From Hydrogenophaga sp. (lineage in GTDB: Bacteria; Pseudomonadota; Gammaproteobacteria; Burkholderiales; Burkholderiaceae_C), in contig JAURYH010000025.1 of NCBI GenBank assembly GCA_030653975.1, positions 39,130 through 103,129 on the forward strand: a DNA stretch of 64,000 nucleotides, given 5' to 3'. Numbering within the stretch: the first letter of the stretch is position 1; each line of letters begins with the position of its first letter. The position numbers and the translations under genes were made by a program. The notes beneath the pieces are model-generated. The model saw only the letters and a program-made list of their open reading frames with translations. It did not search any database and was not told the DNA's origin. Below are positions 1 through 9,222 of the stretch, piece by piece.

Positions 1-698
1 ACCTGCTCGCCAGCCTGGACCAGAGCCTCAAGCGCATGGGCCTGGACTACGTCGACATCTTCTATTCCCACCGCTACGACCCCGACACGCCGCTCGAAGA
101 AACCATGGGCGCATTGGCCACGGCCGTGCAACAAGGCAAGGCGCTCTACGTGGGCATCTCCAGCTACTCGGCCGGAAAGACCCGCGAGGCCGCGGCGATC
201 CTGCGCCAGATGGGCGTGCCGCTGCTGATCCACCAGCCGTCCTACAGTCTGCTCAACCGCTGGATCGAGGGTGAACTGCTCGACACCCTGCAGGACGAGG
301 GCATGGGCTGCATCGCCTTCAGCCCGCTGGCCCAGGGCCTGCTGACCAGCAAGTACCTCGGCGGCATCCCCGAGGACGCGCGCATCAACCAGCCGGGCGG
401 CAGCTCCTTCAAGATGGAGCACCTGAGCGAGCAGAACCTGAACCACGTGCGGGCGCTCAACGAGATCGCCTTCAGCCGCGGCCAGAGCCTGGCGCAGATG
501 GCCGTGGCCTGGGTGCTGCGCCAGCCCGGCATGACCTCGGCGGTCATCGGCGCCAGCCGCCTGGAGCAGATCGTGGAACTGGCGGGGGCGCTGGACAACC
601 TGGCCTTCAGCGCCGAGGAGCTGACCGCGATCGACCAGTACGCGGTGGAGGGCGGCATCAACCTCTGGAAGAAGCCCTCGACCGATCAGCGGCCGTAG
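1..698 (+). CDS. mgrA: Aldo/keto reductase, L-glyceraldehyde 3-phosphate reductase type (5' end outside window)
   Basis: NADPH-dependent aldo/keto reductase closely resembling YghZ/MgrA, which reduces methylglyoxal and L-glyceraldehyde 3-phosphate in the cytoplasm. The reading frame is open from base 3, so the gene runs in from the left and about one third of the protein is missing. What remains includes YVDIFYSHRYD with the family's catalytic His, HQPSYSLLNRW, the GCIAFSPLAQGLLT strand and the C-terminal cofactor segment VIGASR. The ending NLW is typical of the YghZ group. Its stop lies 1 bp from the stop of the convergent cnoX gene and no terminator is visible between them. The family call is firm; the physiological substrate is inferred. 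Confidence 0.85.
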   Translation, partial: LLASLDQSLKRMGLDYVDIFYSHRYDPDTPLEETMGALATAVQQGKALYVGISSYSAGKTREAAAILRQMGVPLLIHQPSYSLLNRWIEGELLDTLQDEGMGCIAFSPLAQGLLTSKYLGGIPEDARINQPGGSSFKMEHLSEQNLNHVRALNEIAFSRGQSLAQMAVAWVLRQPGMTSAVIGASRLEQIVELAGALDNLAFSAEELTAIDQYAVEGGINLWKKPSTDQRP

Positions 699-699
699 A

Positions 700-1608
700 T
701 CAGCTCAGCACCACGCTGGACAAGCGGCGGCGGTAGGTGGCCACCGTCGGGTCTTCCGGTGGCACCTGGCCTTCGGCGACCTTGGGCTTGGGCGGTTCGA
801 TGATGTCCAGGATGGCGATGAAGGTCTTGCGCGCCAGCTCTTCGCTCCAGGCCTTGTCGCGCATCAGGATTTCCAGCAGCTCGTCCATGGCGGGCACGAA
901 CTGGCTGTGCGCCATCAGTTGCTGGGCGAGCGCGAAGCGGCTCTCGAAGTCGCGCTTGTTGGTGGCGATCTTGGCCTGCAGCCCGGCGGCGCGGGCCTCG
1001 GGGTCGGCTACCCCGTCCTGCGCGTCGCGCGCCTTCATCCAGCGGTTGAGCGAGTCGAGCCGGCGCACCGCAACGGACTTGGCGATCACCGGGGCAAAGG
1101 CCACCTTGGCGTCGTCGTCACGGTCCAGTTCCAGCAGCAGCTTGACCAGGTCGAAGCGTGCGTCGTCGTTTTCGGGGTCGGTCATCACCGCCTGCTGCAG
1201 CTTGGCGAGCGCGCCTTCCACATCGCCTTCTGCGAGCGCGTCCATGGCCTCGGCTTCTTCCGCTGCGGCTTCCACTTCTTCGGCCGCGGGCAGGTGCTTG
1301 TCGAGGAATTCCTTGATCTGGCCTTCTGGCAAGGCGCCCATGAAACCGTCGACCGGCTGGCCGTTCATCAGCAGCACGCAGGTGGGGATGCTGCGGATGC
1401 CGAAGGCCTGGGCCAACTGCTGCTCCTGGTCGGAATCGATCTTCACCAGCTTGAAGCGCCCGGCGTAGTCGGTCTCGATTTTCTCCAGCAACGGGCCGAT
1501 GACCTTGCAGGGGCCGCACCAGGGCGCCCAGAAATCGACCAGCACGGGCGTTTGCATCGAAGCTTCGATGACTTCGGTTTCAAAGTTGGCGACGGTGACG
1601 TTGATCAT
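700..1608 (-). CDS. cnoX: Thioredoxin-TPR co-chaperone (CnoX/YbbN)
   Basis: Cytoplasmic thioredoxin-fold holdase of 302 residues. The N-terminal ~110 residues form a thioredoxin domain with an intact WCGPCK active site (VDFWAPWCGPCK). The C-terminal ~170 residues are acidic, Ala/Glu/Asp-rich helices matching the tetratricopeptide region of YbbN. In the family this protein protects clients from oxidative aggregation and hands them to GroEL/DnaK. The start was set at MINVTVANFE, where thioredoxin similarity begins; the frame stays open far upstream only because it is antisense to purE. It is divergent from purE with 138 bp between the starts. Confidence 0.9.
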   Translation of the reverse strand: MINVTVANFETEVIEASMQTPVLVDFWAPWCGPCKVIGPLLEKIETDYAGRFKLVKIDSDQEQQLAQAFGIRSIPTCVLLMNGQPVDGFMGALPEGQIKEFLDKHLPAAEEVEAAAEEAEAMDALAEGDVEGALAKLQQAVMTDPENDDARFDLVKLLLELDRDDDAKVAFAPVIAKSVAVRRLDSLNRWMKARDAQDGVADPEARAAGLQAKIATNKRDFESRFALAQQLMAHSQFVPAMDELLEILMRDKAWSEELARKTFIAILDIIEPPKPKVAEGQVPPEDPTVATYRRRLSSVVLS

Positions 1609-1746
1609 GGAAAAGGCTCTGGAAATGGGCGCTCGCCGCAGACGGCGGGGCGCGAAACGTAAAATCGACACTTTACCGGAGCGGGGCCGATTTCCCGAAC
1701 CGGTCCCCCACGCCGGCCCTCCGGGCGCCCGGCAGAAAGCCCCTCC

Positions 1747-2235
1747 ATGAGTTCCATCCAGGTGGGCGTGGTCATGGGTTCCAGCAGCGACTGGGACACC
1801 ATGCAGCACGCCGTGCAGATCCTCAAAGACTTCGGCATCACACACGAGGCGCGCGTGGTCTCGGCGCACCGCATGCCCGACGACATGTTTGCCTACGCCG
1901 AGGCCGCCGTCGGCCGCGGCCTCAAGGCCATCATCGCGGGCGCGGGGGGTGCCGCCCACCTGCCGGGCATGATCGCCGCCAAGACGGTGGTGCCGGTGCT
2001 GGGCGTGCCGGTGATGTCCAAGGCGCTGTCGGGCGTCGATTCGCTGCATTCCATCGTTCAGATGCCCAAGGGCGTGCCGGTGGCGACGTTCGCGATCGGC
2101 CCCGCCGGCGCGGCGAACGCGGCGCTGTTTGCGGTGGCGCTGCTGGCCAACGAAAGCCCGGCCTTGCGCGAGAAGCTCGAAGCTTTCCGCGCGGCGCAGA
2201 CCGAAGCCGCCCGCAACATGACCTTGCCGACCTGA
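1747..2235 (+). CDS. purE: N5-carboxyaminoimidazole ribonucleotide mutase
   Basis: Class I PurE of 162 residues, the usual length. It converts N5-CAIR to CAIR in de novo purine synthesis. The substrate-binding segments are all visible: VVMGSSSDW near residues 8-16, the SAHRMP loop and [12 protein letters not shown]. It is followed after 4 bp by purK, the usual PurK-PurE pair that replaces the vertebrate-type single enzyme. The start fits the family N-terminus. Confidence 0.97.
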   Translation: MSSIQVGVVMGSSSDWDTMQHAVQILKDFGITHEARVVSAHRMPDDMFAYAEAAVGRGLKAIIAGAGGAAHLPGMIAAKTVVPVLGVPVMSKALSGVDSLHSIVQMPKGVPVATFAIGPAGAANAALFAVALLANESPALREKLEAFRAAQTEAARNMTLPT

Positions 2236-2239
2236 CACC

Positions 2240-3475
2240 ATGAGTCTCAAACCTTTGCTTCCCGGCGCCCTGTCGGACCGTGGCCAGCAGATGACGCTGG
2301 GTGTCATGGGCGGTGGCCAGCTCGGCCGCATGTTCGTGCAGGCCGCCCAGGCCATGGGCTATTTCACGGCGGTGCTGGACCCGGACCCCGCCAGCCCGGC
2401 CGGGCAGATCAGCCACTACCACATACAGACCCCGTACGACGACGAGCAGGGCCTGGCGCAGCTGATGCAGCGCTGCGACGCCATCACGACCGAGTTCGAG
2501 AACGTGCCCGCGCCCGCGCTGCTCACGCTCGGCGCGCACCGGCCGGTGGCGCCGTCGTCGGCCTGCGTGGCGGTGGCGCAGGACCGCATTGAAGAGAAAG
2601 CGCATTTCGTGGCCTGCGGCCCGGTCAGCGGCGTCTACCCCGCGCCCTACGCGGCCATCGAGACGCCCGAACTGCTGGCGGCGGTGCCGGCCGATCTGCG
2701 GCCCGGCATCGTGAAGACCGCGCGCCTGGGTTACGACGGCAAGGGCCAGATCCGCGTCAAGACCCGCGAAGAACTCGCCGCCGCCTGGGAGCAGCTCGGC
2801 CGCGTGCCCTGCGTGCTGGAAAAGCTGATGCCGCTGCAGAGCGAGTGCTCGGTGCTGGTGGCGCGCGGCGCCGACGGCAACGTGGTGGCGTTCCCGTTGC
2901 AGAAGAACACCCACCACGACGGCATCCTGGCCATCACCGAGGTCTACGACGGTGCGGTGCCGGCGGATCTGGCGGCGCGCGCCCAGGCCAGCACGGTCGC
3001 GATTGCACACCACCTGAACTACGTGGGCGTGCTCTGCGTCGAGTACTTCGTGGTCGACAACGGCCAGGGCGGCTCGGACCTGATCGTCAACGAGATGGCG
3101 CCGCGCCCGCACAACAGCGGCCACTACACGCAGAACGCCTGCGATATCTCGCAGTTCGAGGCGCAGGTGCGCGCGCTGGCCGGCCTGCCGCTGCCCGTGC
3201 CGCGCCAGCACAGCCCGGCCATCATGGTCAACCTGCTGGGCGACCTGTGGTTCAAGCCCAACAGCGTGCGCGCCCAGGCCAGCGAGCGGCCGGTGTCGCC
3301 GCCCTGGGCGCAGGTGCTGGGGCTGCCGGGCATCCACCTGCACCTGTACGGCAAGCTCAGCGCGCGCCCGGGCCGCAAGATGGGCCACCTGAACATCACC
3401 GGCAGCTCGGTGGCGCAGGTGCGCGAGACGACCGCGAAGGTGCTCAACTTGCTCGGCCTGCCCCCGCTGGCCTGA
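2240..3475 (+). CDS. purK: N5-carboxyaminoimidazole ribonucleotide synthase
   Basis: ATP-grasp enzyme of 411 residues that carboxylates aminoimidazole ribonucleotide with bicarbonate and ATP, supplying PurE. The N-terminal nucleotide-type fold carries GGGQLGRMF near residue 25. The ATP-grasp core contains IVKTARLGYDGKGQ, and the C-terminal part has the family signature NEMAPRPHNSGHYTQ. It is about 30-50 residues longer than the E. coli protein, mainly an N-terminal lead before GQQMTLGVMGGG. It is in an operon with purE upstream, and the Sua5 gene follows after 7 bp. Confidence 0.97.
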   Translation: MSLKPLLPGALSDRGQQMTLGVMGGGQLGRMFVQAAQAMGYFTAVLDPDPASPAGQISHYHIQTPYDDEQGLAQLMQRCDAITTEFENVPAPALLTLGAHRPVAPSSACVAVAQDRIEEKAHFVACGPVSGVYPAPYAAIETPELLAAVPADLRPGIVKTARLGYDGKGQIRVKTREELAAAWEQLGRVPCVLEKLMPLQSECSVLVARGADGNVVAFPLQKNTHHDGILAITEVYDGAVPADLAARAQASTVAIAHHLNYVGVLCVEYFVVDNGQGGSDLIVNEMAPRPHNSGHYTQNACDISQFEAQVRALAGLPLPVPRQHSPAIMVNLLGDLWFKPNSVRAQASERPVSPPWAQVLGLPGIHLHLYGKLSARPGRKMGHLNITGSSVAQVRETTAKVLNLLGLPPLA

Positions 3476-3482
3476 TGCAGCC

Positions 3483-4493
3483 ATGCCGCTCTGCCTGAAC
3501 GCCAGCGACCCGGCGGCCATCGAGGCCGCCGCGTTGCGGCTGGCCGCGGGTTCGCTGGTCGGCATGCCGACCGAAACCGTCTACGGCCTGGCGGCCGATG
3601 CCGGCAACGCCAGCGCGGTGCAGCGCATCTTCGAGGCCAAGGGCCGGCCGAGTGACCACCCGCTGATCGTGCACATTCCGTCCGCCGAACAGGCCGACTG
3701 GCGCGCGGCCGTGGCGCCGTTTGCGCACGAGGTGCCGGACTTTGCCGCCGCGCTGATGCAGGCCTTCTGGCCCGGTCCGCTGACGCTGATCCTGCCACGC
3801 CGGCCCGAGGTGGCGGCGGTGGCCGCGGGCGGTCAGGATTCGGTGGGCCTGCGTTGCCCCTCGCACCCGGTGGCGCAGGCGCTGCTGCTGGCGGCGCGCG
3901 CACACGGCGTGCACGGCGTGGCCGCGCCGAGCGCCAACCGCTTCGGCCGCGTCAGCCCCACCACCGCGGCGCATGTGGCCGAAGAATTCGCCGAGCTGGC
4001 GGACGACGCGCTGCTCATCCTGGACGGTGGCGCCTGCCCGGTGGGCATCGAGTCCACCATCGTCGACTGCTCGCGCGGTGCGCCGGTGCTGCTGCGCCCC
4101 GGTATGGTCACGCCGGCGCAGATCGAAGCCGCCTGCGGTCGGCCGCTGCGCGCGCGCGACGAGGCCGCACCGCGCGCCTCCGGCACGCTCGAATCGCATT
4201 ACGCGCCGCGTGCCAAGGTGCGGCTGATGGCGGCGCCGCAGCTGCAGGCGGCGCTCGATGTGCTGGGTCCGGACGCGAAACACATCGCGGTCTACGCCCG
4301 TGCAGCGCTGAAAACGGCGCGTGGCATTGCCCTGCGCCGCATGCCCGACGACGCGGCGCGCACTGCGCAGGCGTTGTTTGCGGTGTTGCGCGAGCTCGAT
4401 GCCTCCGGCGTCAAGCTGATCTGGGTGGAGACACCGCCCGCCGGAGCGGAGTGGGACGGCGTGCGCGACCGCCTGCAACGCGCATCGGCCTGA
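3483..4493 (+). CDS. tsaC: L-threonylcarbamoyladenylate synthase, Sua5 type
   Basis: Makes threonylcarbamoyl-AMP from threonine, bicarbonate and ATP, the first step of the tRNA t6A37 modification. It has 336 residues in two domains. The YrdC domain covers about 5-205, with GMPTETVYGLAADA, KGRPSDHPLIVH and SANRFGRVSPTTA. A C-terminal Sua5 domain begins near ASGTLESHYAPRAKV. That makes it the long Sua5-type enzyme rather than short TsaC. It follows purK closely and probably shares its transcript. The partner TsaB is encoded at 6.7 kb. A repeat hairpin element starts a few bases after the stop. Confidence 0.93.
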   Translation: MPLCLNASDPAAIEAAALRLAAGSLVGMPTETVYGLAADAGNASAVQRIFEAKGRPSDHPLIVHIPSAEQADWRAAVAPFAHEVPDFAAALMQAFWPGPLTLILPRRPEVAAVAAGGQDSVGLRCPSHPVAQALLLAARAHGVHGVAAPSANRFGRVSPTTAAHVAEEFAELADDALLILDGGACPVGIESTIVDCSRGAPVLLRPGMVTPAQIEAACGRPLRARDEAAPRASGTLESHYAPRAKVRLMAAPQLQAALDVLGPDAKHIAVYARAALKTARGIALRRMPDDAARTAQALFAVLRELDASGVKLIWVETPPAGAEWDGVRDRLQRASA

Positions 4494-4496
4494 ACG

Positions 4497-4672
4497 AAAC
4501 ACCCCCTGCGCCGCTTCGCGTCACCCCCCTCAAGGGGGCGGCACCAGCCGTCCGGCAAAGCCGGCCCGACGGTGCCCTGGGCTGGACCGCTTCATGCGTC
4601 GAGGAAGCGCTCCGGTGCCATTTAATAGCTGATGCGGATTCGCCATCAAGGCGATAGTTTCGTTGCTTCGCC
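4497..4672 (+). repeat. Post-stop intergenic hairpin element, copy 1
   Basis: A G+C-rich element starting 4 bp after the tsaC stop. It contains CCCCCTCAAGGGGG (6-bp arms, short loop) followed by a second hairpin, CCGTCCGGC...GCCGGCCCGACGG. The right part, with CTTCATGC and GCTCCGGTGCC, recurs in copy 2 after the second GST gene. Six copies were found in the window, each directly after a stop codon and in the direction of that gene, which suggests a role in transcript 3' ends. Confidence 0.8.
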
Positions 4673-4699
4673 TTGCCGTGCTGTAGCACCGTCTGCGCT

Positions 4700-4960
4700 T
4701 CAGGATCGCCCGAAACGCAGCTTCATGGTCAGGATGGCCAGCGCCAGCACCAGGGTGATCGCGTTGGCCACGACCACGGGCCAGGCGCCCAACATCAGGC
4801 CGTAGGCCAGCCACATCACGATGCCCAGCGTGAAGCTGCTGTACATGCCCAGCGAGATGCCGCTCACGTCCCGCGTCTGGAAGGTGTGCCAGGCCTGGGG
4901 CAGAAAGCTGAACGTGGTCAAGAAGGCGGCGAAGTAGCCGATAAGGTCGTCAGGGCGCAT
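4700..4960 (-). CDS. SemiSWEET-type PQ-loop transporter
   Basis: Small membrane protein of 86 residues with three predicted helices, the size of a bacterial SemiSWEET half-transporter, which dimerises to move sugars. The PQ-loop signature is FLPQAWHTFQTRDVSGIS near residues 20-37; GISLGMYSSFTLGIVMWLAYG and a third hydrophobic stretch follow. The start was set at MRPDDLIGYFAAF because similarity begins there; an upstream start would add 14 polar residues. Substrate is unknown. It is a single gene between the tsaC repeat element and dacB. Confidence 0.85.
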   Translation of the reverse strand: MRPDDLIGYFAAFLTTFSFLPQAWHTFQTRDVSGISLGMYSSFTLGIVMWLAYGLMLGAWPVVVANAITLVLALAILTMKLRFGRS

Positions 4961-5071
4961 AGACGCGAATGATAAGAGGGGTCGTGGTTCTGTGCCGGCC
5001 ACACGGTCGATGCGAGGGGCTGTCTGGTCTGGCTGTCGGGCTGAGAGGCGGCGCGATGCCCTCCCCCGCGC

Positions 5072-6604
5072 TCAGTCCGGCTGCGCAGCGGTCCATTCCA
5101 CCAGCGCTTCCAGTGCGGGACGCGCGGCGCTCGCGTTCGGGTGGTTGATGAACCCCACGACCGCGTAACGCGTGCCGTTCGCCGCATTCACATAACCGGC
5201 GACCCCGGTCACGTCGCGCAGCGTGCCGGTCTTGAGCCAGGCGTTGCCGCGCGCGGCGCTGCGCGGTGAGCGCGCCATGCGCGCGGCCGTTCCGCTGACG
5301 CCCGCCACCGACAGCGACTGCACAAACTGCGCGCCCTTCGGGTGGTGCGCCGCATGGCGCAGCAGGCCGGCCAGCGCATCGGCGCTGATGCGTTCGTCGC
5401 GCGAGAGGCCCGAGCCGTTGTCCATGACCGGGGGCGCATGGCGGATGCCGAAGGTGGTTTTCCACCACCGGCTCACGACCTCGCGTGAGCGTTCGAACTG
5501 CCCCGTGCGCAGCGGGGTGATGTGTTCGCGCGGCACGGTCCGCGCGTCCTGCCGCGCCGGGTTGAGCCGGCCCAGCGTGAGGAACACCTGTTGTGCCATC
5601 ACGTTGTTGCTCCACTGGTTCACGTCGGTGATGATGTCCGAGAGCGGCAGCGAGTGGGCTTCGTGCAGCAGGGTGGCGCCCGGCGGGGTGAGCCCGTTGC
5701 GCACCTGCCCGGTGAGGGCACCGCCGCTGGCGCGCCACAGGCCTTCGAGCGCCCGGGCGGCGTAGCTCGACGGGTCCTGGTAGGCCACGGGCCAGACGCG
5801 TTCGCCGCAGCTCTGCGGATACTGGCCCTCGAAACGGATGGTGTTGGCGTCGTCAAAACGAGCGCGCAGGGCGCCGCGCCAGTCGCCACAGCCTTTGCGC
5901 GACAGCGGCACGCTGGCGTCGATGGCGAGACCCGCCATGGGCGGCTCGCTCAGCACGTGGGCGACGCCGAGGGCGTGGTCGGGCTGGAACTTCAGGACCA
6001 CCGACTTGAAGTTCACCAGCAGCGCGTCGGGGCTGGCGTTGTAGGGCCGCAGGGCCTCGCCGTCGAAGGCGCCGGGGTCGCTCGCGGCCAGTTCGAAGGC
6101 GCTGTGGTCCAGCACCAGGTCGCCCAGCACCACCTGCACGCCCCGGTCCTGCAGCGCGAAGAAGGCCGACTGGATGCGCTCCAGCACCAGCTTCGGGTCG
6201 CCCCCGCCCTGGATGTAGAGGTTGCCGCGCAAGGTCCCTTGGTCCACGGCGCCGTCGGTGTAGAAGCGCGTGCGCCAGGTGAAGTCGGGGCCGAGCAGGT
6301 CGATGGCGGCGTAGGTGGTCACCAGTTTCATGACCGAGGCCGGGTTGATCGGCTGTTCGGCGCGGTGGCGCAGGCGCTCGCCGCCGTTGCCGGACACCGG
6401 CACCACCAGGGCCGACACCGCGCTCACAGGCACCGCGGCCCGCCGCAGCGCCGCCTGCACCGAGGGCGGCAGGGCGTCATCGGCCAGCGCTGGGGCCGGG
6501 AGCACCAGGGCCGCCATCAGGCCCACGCCGAGGGCGCGCCACCAGGCCGCTCCCGGGGTGGGGTGCGGGTGTCGGGCATGTTCGGGGCGCGGGAGGGTCA
6601 ACAT
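5072..6604 (-). CDS. dacB: D-alanyl-D-alanine carboxypeptidase/endopeptidase (PBP4 family)
   Basis: Periplasmic class C penicillin-binding protein of 510 residues that trims peptidoglycan stem peptides and cross-links. A signal sequence lies at about 20-42 (WWRALGVGLMAALVLPAPALA). The three serine-peptidase motifs are intact: SVMK with the nucleophile at Ser90, SNN in NQWSNNVMAQQ, and KTG in LKTGTLRDVTG. The long insert between the first two motifs is typical of PBP4. The start is MLTLPRPEH; the frame remains open upstream only as the antisense of tsaB. It is divergent from tsaB. Confidence 0.93.
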   Translation of the reverse strand: MLTLPRPEHARHPHPTPGAAWWRALGVGLMAALVLPAPALADDALPPSVQAALRRAAVPVSAVSALVVPVSGNGGERLRHRAEQPINPASVMKLVTTYAAIDLLGPDFTWRTRFYTDGAVDQGTLRGNLYIQGGGDPKLVLERIQSAFFALQDRGVQVVLGDLVLDHSAFELAASDPGAFDGEALRPYNASPDALLVNFKSVVLKFQPDHALGVAHVLSEPPMAGLAIDASVPLSRKGCGDWRGALRARFDDANTIRFEGQYPQSCGERVWPVAYQDPSSYAARALEGLWRASGGALTGQVRNGLTPPGATLLHEAHSLPLSDIITDVNQWSNNVMAQQVFLTLGRLNPARQDARTVPREHITPLRTGQFERSREVVSRWWKTTFGIRHAPPVMDNGSGLSRDERISADALAGLLRHAAHHPKGAQFVQSLSVAGVSGTAARMARSPRSAARGNAWLKTGTLRDVTGVAGYVNAANGTRYAVVGFINHPNASAARPALEALVEWTAAQPD

Positions 6605-6730
6605 GGGGGAATTATGGGACCCGGTGGTGGCGCCTGAGCGCAACAAGCGACGCCGTCCGGCGCCTGCATCGGGCAACAGCGCTTGTGCCGACGAACGAAG
6701 CCGCGGATGCGGCTCGCCGATAATGGCCGG

Positions 6731-7582
6731 ATGCTCTCTGCCGTCTCCCCAGCTTCCACCTCGCTGCGCCTGCTGGCCATCGAAACCAGCACCGACATCC
6801 TCTCGGTGGCGGTGGGCAGCGGGGCGCCCGGCGAGGCGCTGTGGCAGCACACCGGTCCGGGCGCCGCGCAGGCCTCGGCCACCCTGTTGCCCGTGGTGCA
6901 GTCGCTGCTGGCACAGGCCGGGTGGGCGCTGCCGGCGCTGGATGCGCTGGTGTTTGCGCGCGGGCCCGGCTCGTTCACCGGTTTGCGCACCGCTTGCGCC
7001 GTCGCCCAGGGCCTGGCCTATGGCGCCCGGGGGGCGGGGCGCGAAGGCGGTGTGCCGGTCTTGCCGGTGGACACCCTGCTGGCGCTGGCCGAAGAAGCGC
7101 GCCACCAGCGGGCCCTGGCCGGACAGGGGCAGCCCCGCGTGATCGCCGCCCTGCTCGATGCCCGCATGGACGAGATGTATGTGGCGCTGTACGCCTGCGG
7201 ACCAGCGGGCCTGGACCCGGTGCCGCTGCAGCCGCCGCGCCTGTGTGCACCGGCCGATCTGGGGGAGTGGCTGCAGCAGGTGCTGCCCGGGCCGCTGGCC
7301 GCTGGCGACTGCCTGCTCGCGGGCAATGTGTTTGCCGGCTACGGTGCGCAGTTCAGCGAGCTCGCGGGCGAACGGCAGGTGGCCTTGCCCACGGCCGCGG
7401 CCCTGCTGCGCCTGGCGCCGGCCTTGCTGGCCGCCGGCCAGGCCGTGGCCGCGCACGAGGCGCTGCCGCTCTATGTGCGCGACAAGGTGGCGCAGACCAC
7501 GGCCGAGCGCGAACGCCTGCGGCTGGAGCAGCTGGTGCGCCTGTCCGCGCCGGTGTCGGCGGTGTCGCCGCTGGACGCCTGA
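6731..7582 (+). CDS. tsaB: tRNA threonylcarbamoyladenosine biosynthesis protein TsaB
   Basis: Actin-like ATPase-fold protein of 283 residues that scaffolds TsaD in t6A formation. LAIETSTDILSVAV near residue 14 and FARGPGSFTGLRTACAVAQG near residue 75 are the family hallmarks. The C-terminal half has YVRDKVAQTT, common in the longer betaproteobacterial TsaB. The start was set at MLSAVSP, 13 residues before the conserved core. It lies 11 bp ahead of rimI, a common tsaB-rimI pairing. Confidence 0.94.
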   Translation: MLSAVSPASTSLRLLAIETSTDILSVAVGSGAPGEALWQHTGPGAAQASATLLPVVQSLLAQAGWALPALDALVFARGPGSFTGLRTACAVAQGLAYGARGAGREGGVPVLPVDTLLALAEEARHQRALAGQGQPRVIAALLDARMDEMYVALYACGPAGLDPVPLQPPRLCAPADLGEWLQQVLPGPLAAGDCLLAGNVFAGYGAQFSELAGERQVALPTAAALLRLAPALLAAGQAVAAHEALPLYVRDKVAQTTAERERLRLEQLVRLSAPVSAVSPLDA

Positions 7583-7593
7583 GGGTGGCGACC

Positions 7594-8223
7594 ATGAGCC
7601 GGTCTCCAGCGATGCCGTCCGACAGTGCGCCGACCGTGCCCGTGTGGTCCGCGAGCGATTGGCCCCGCGCCGACGCCAGCGCCCGCCCTGCACCGGCTGC
7701 GGAGCGCTGCATCGCCTTCGAGGGGGTGACCGATGCCGACCTGGACGCGGTGTGTGAGGTGGAAAAGTCCGCCTACACCCACCCCTGGACGCGCAAACAC
7801 TTCGCCGATTCGCTGGCCTCGGGCTATCCGGCGGTGATGCTGCTGGGCGAAGCCCTGCCGGGCGAGGCGGGGCCTTCCCGCCGGGCCGACGGCCGTGTGC
7901 TGCTCGGTTACCTGGTGGCCATGCCCGGCGTGGACGAGGTGCACCTGCTCAACATCACGGTGGCGCCGGCGCACCAGCGCCAGGGCTGGGCGCGCTTCAT
8001 GCTCGACGCGCTGGCGCTGTGGTCGCGTGGCCGGGGCGCGCAGTGGCTGTGGCTCGAAGTGCGCGCCAGCAACGCACCGGCGCGCGCCCTGTACGAACGT
8101 TGTGGCTTCCAGCAGGTGGGCATGCGCCGCGACTATTACCCGGCCGGCCAGTTCCAGCGCGAAGACGCGGTGGTCATGAGCCTCAATCTGGTGACGCCGG
8201 CCGAAGGCGGGGCGGTGGCATGA
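7594..8223 (+). CDS. rimI: Ribosomal protein alanine N-acetyltransferase (RimI-like)
   Basis: GNAT acetyltransferase of 209 residues. In the family RimI acetylates the N-terminal alanine of ribosomal protein S18 using acetyl-CoA. The acetyl-CoA loop is seen in LLNITVAPAHQRQGWARFML, and the C-terminal signature in ASNAPARALYERCGF followed by RRDYY. It carries about 45 extra N-terminal residues, low-complexity and Ala/Pro-rich, compared with E. coli RimI; the true start could be further in. The stop overlaps the next start by 4 bp (ATGA). Confidence 0.9.
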   Translation: MSRSPAMPSDSAPTVPVWSASDWPRADASARPAPAAERCIAFEGVTDADLDAVCEVEKSAYTHPWTRKHFADSLASGYPAVMLLGEALPGEAGPSRRADGRVLLGYLVAMPGVDEVHLLNITVAPAHQRQGWARFMLDALALWSRGRGAQWLWLEVRASNAPARALYERCGFQQVGMRRDYYPAGQFQREDAVVMSLNLVTPAEGGAVA

Positions 8224-9134
8224 ACGACTCCGCAACCAACGATCCAGCCGACCGCCCCGACACCTCGTTCGTGCCACTGCTCGATGCGCGCCAGCGCGCC
8301 ATGCTGGCCGAAATGGGCGTGCGCGTCTGGGCGCCCAGGCCGCCCGTGGCCGCCCAGGCCACTGCACCCGTTGCGGCCGAAGCGCCGCCCACCGTGGTGG
8401 AGCGCGCACCCGCGCCTGCGCCAGCGTCAGCGCCCGTTGCACCCGCCGCCCGGCCCGCACCGGCGCGGCCGCCGGTGAACGAAGCGGTGGTGGCAGCGCC
8501 CCAGCCCGTTGCCGCACCGGCCAGGCATCGCCCGGCGGGCGTGGCTGGCATGGACTGGCCCACGCTGGAAGCCGCCGTCGCGGGCTGCGAAGCCTGCGGC
8601 CTGTGCCGCAGCCGCCAGAACACCGTGTTCGGTGTCGGCGACCGCCAGGCCGACTGGATGGTGATCGGCGAAGCACCCGGCGAAAACGAGGACCTGCAGG
8701 GTGAACCCTTCGTGGGTGTGGCCGGGCAGCTGCTCGACAACATGCTGCGCGCCATCGGACGCAGCCGCAGCGGCAGCGGCGCGCAGGCCTGTTACATCGC
8801 CAACGCGCTCAAGTGCCGACCACCCGCCAACCGCAACCCGCTGCCCGAAGAGGTGGCGATGTGCGAGCCCTACCTGGCGCGCCAGGTGGCGCTGGTGCAG
8901 CCCAGGATCATCCTCGCCATGGGGCGTTTCGCCGTGCAGTCGCTGCTGCAGACCAGCGAACCCATCGGCAAGCTGCGCGGGCAGGTGCACCGCTACCAGG
9001 GGGTGCCGGTCATCGTGACCTACCACCCGGCCTACCTGCTGCGCACGCCCACCGACAAGGCCAAGGCCTGGGCCGACCTGTGCCTGGCGCTGGAGACGGC
9101 GGCCGCATCAGCGGACACACCCGCGGCCGTCTGA
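8220..9134 (+). CDS. Family 4 (iron-sulfur) uracil-DNA glycosylase
   Basis: Base-excision repair glycosylase of 304 residues that removes uracil from DNA. The conserved core starts near residue 115 with CEACGLCRSR and GVGDRQADWMVIGEAPGENED. It continues with CRPPANRNP and HPAYLLRTP, the motif regions of family 4 UDGs. Four cysteines (the CxxC of EACGLC and two downstream) fit the 4Fe-4S cluster ligands of this family. Residues 35-110 are a Pro/Ala-rich linker absent from short homologues. It is translationally coupled to rimI. A similar domain is also found fused to phage DNA polymerases, but this is a stand-alone enzyme. Confidence 0.92.
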   Translation: MNDSATNDPADRPDTSFVPLLDARQRAMLAEMGVRVWAPRPPVAAQATAPVAAEAPPTVVERAPAPAPASAPVAPAARPAPARPPVNEAVVAAPQPVAAPARHRPAGVAGMDWPTLEAAVAGCEACGLCRSRQNTVFGVGDRQADWMVIGEAPGENEDLQGEPFVGVAGQLLDNMLRAIGRSRSGSGAQACYIANALKCRPPANRNPLPEEVAMCEPYLARQVALVQPRIILAMGRFAVQSLLQTSEPIGKLRGQVHRYQGVPVIVTYHPAYLLRTPTDKAKAWADLCLALETAAASADTPAAV

Positions 9135-9222
9135 CACCGGCTGGCGCGCAGCCTTTGTCCCCGGCCACCGACTTCAGCGCATCCCTGCCGTCGTTCGGCC
9201 CTGATGCATGAGCACGCTGATT

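Noticed and set aside
1931..3565. Long open frame on the minus strand over purE-purK
   Set aside because: Antisense shadow of purK, Arg/His/Ala-rich, without a plausible start or family match.
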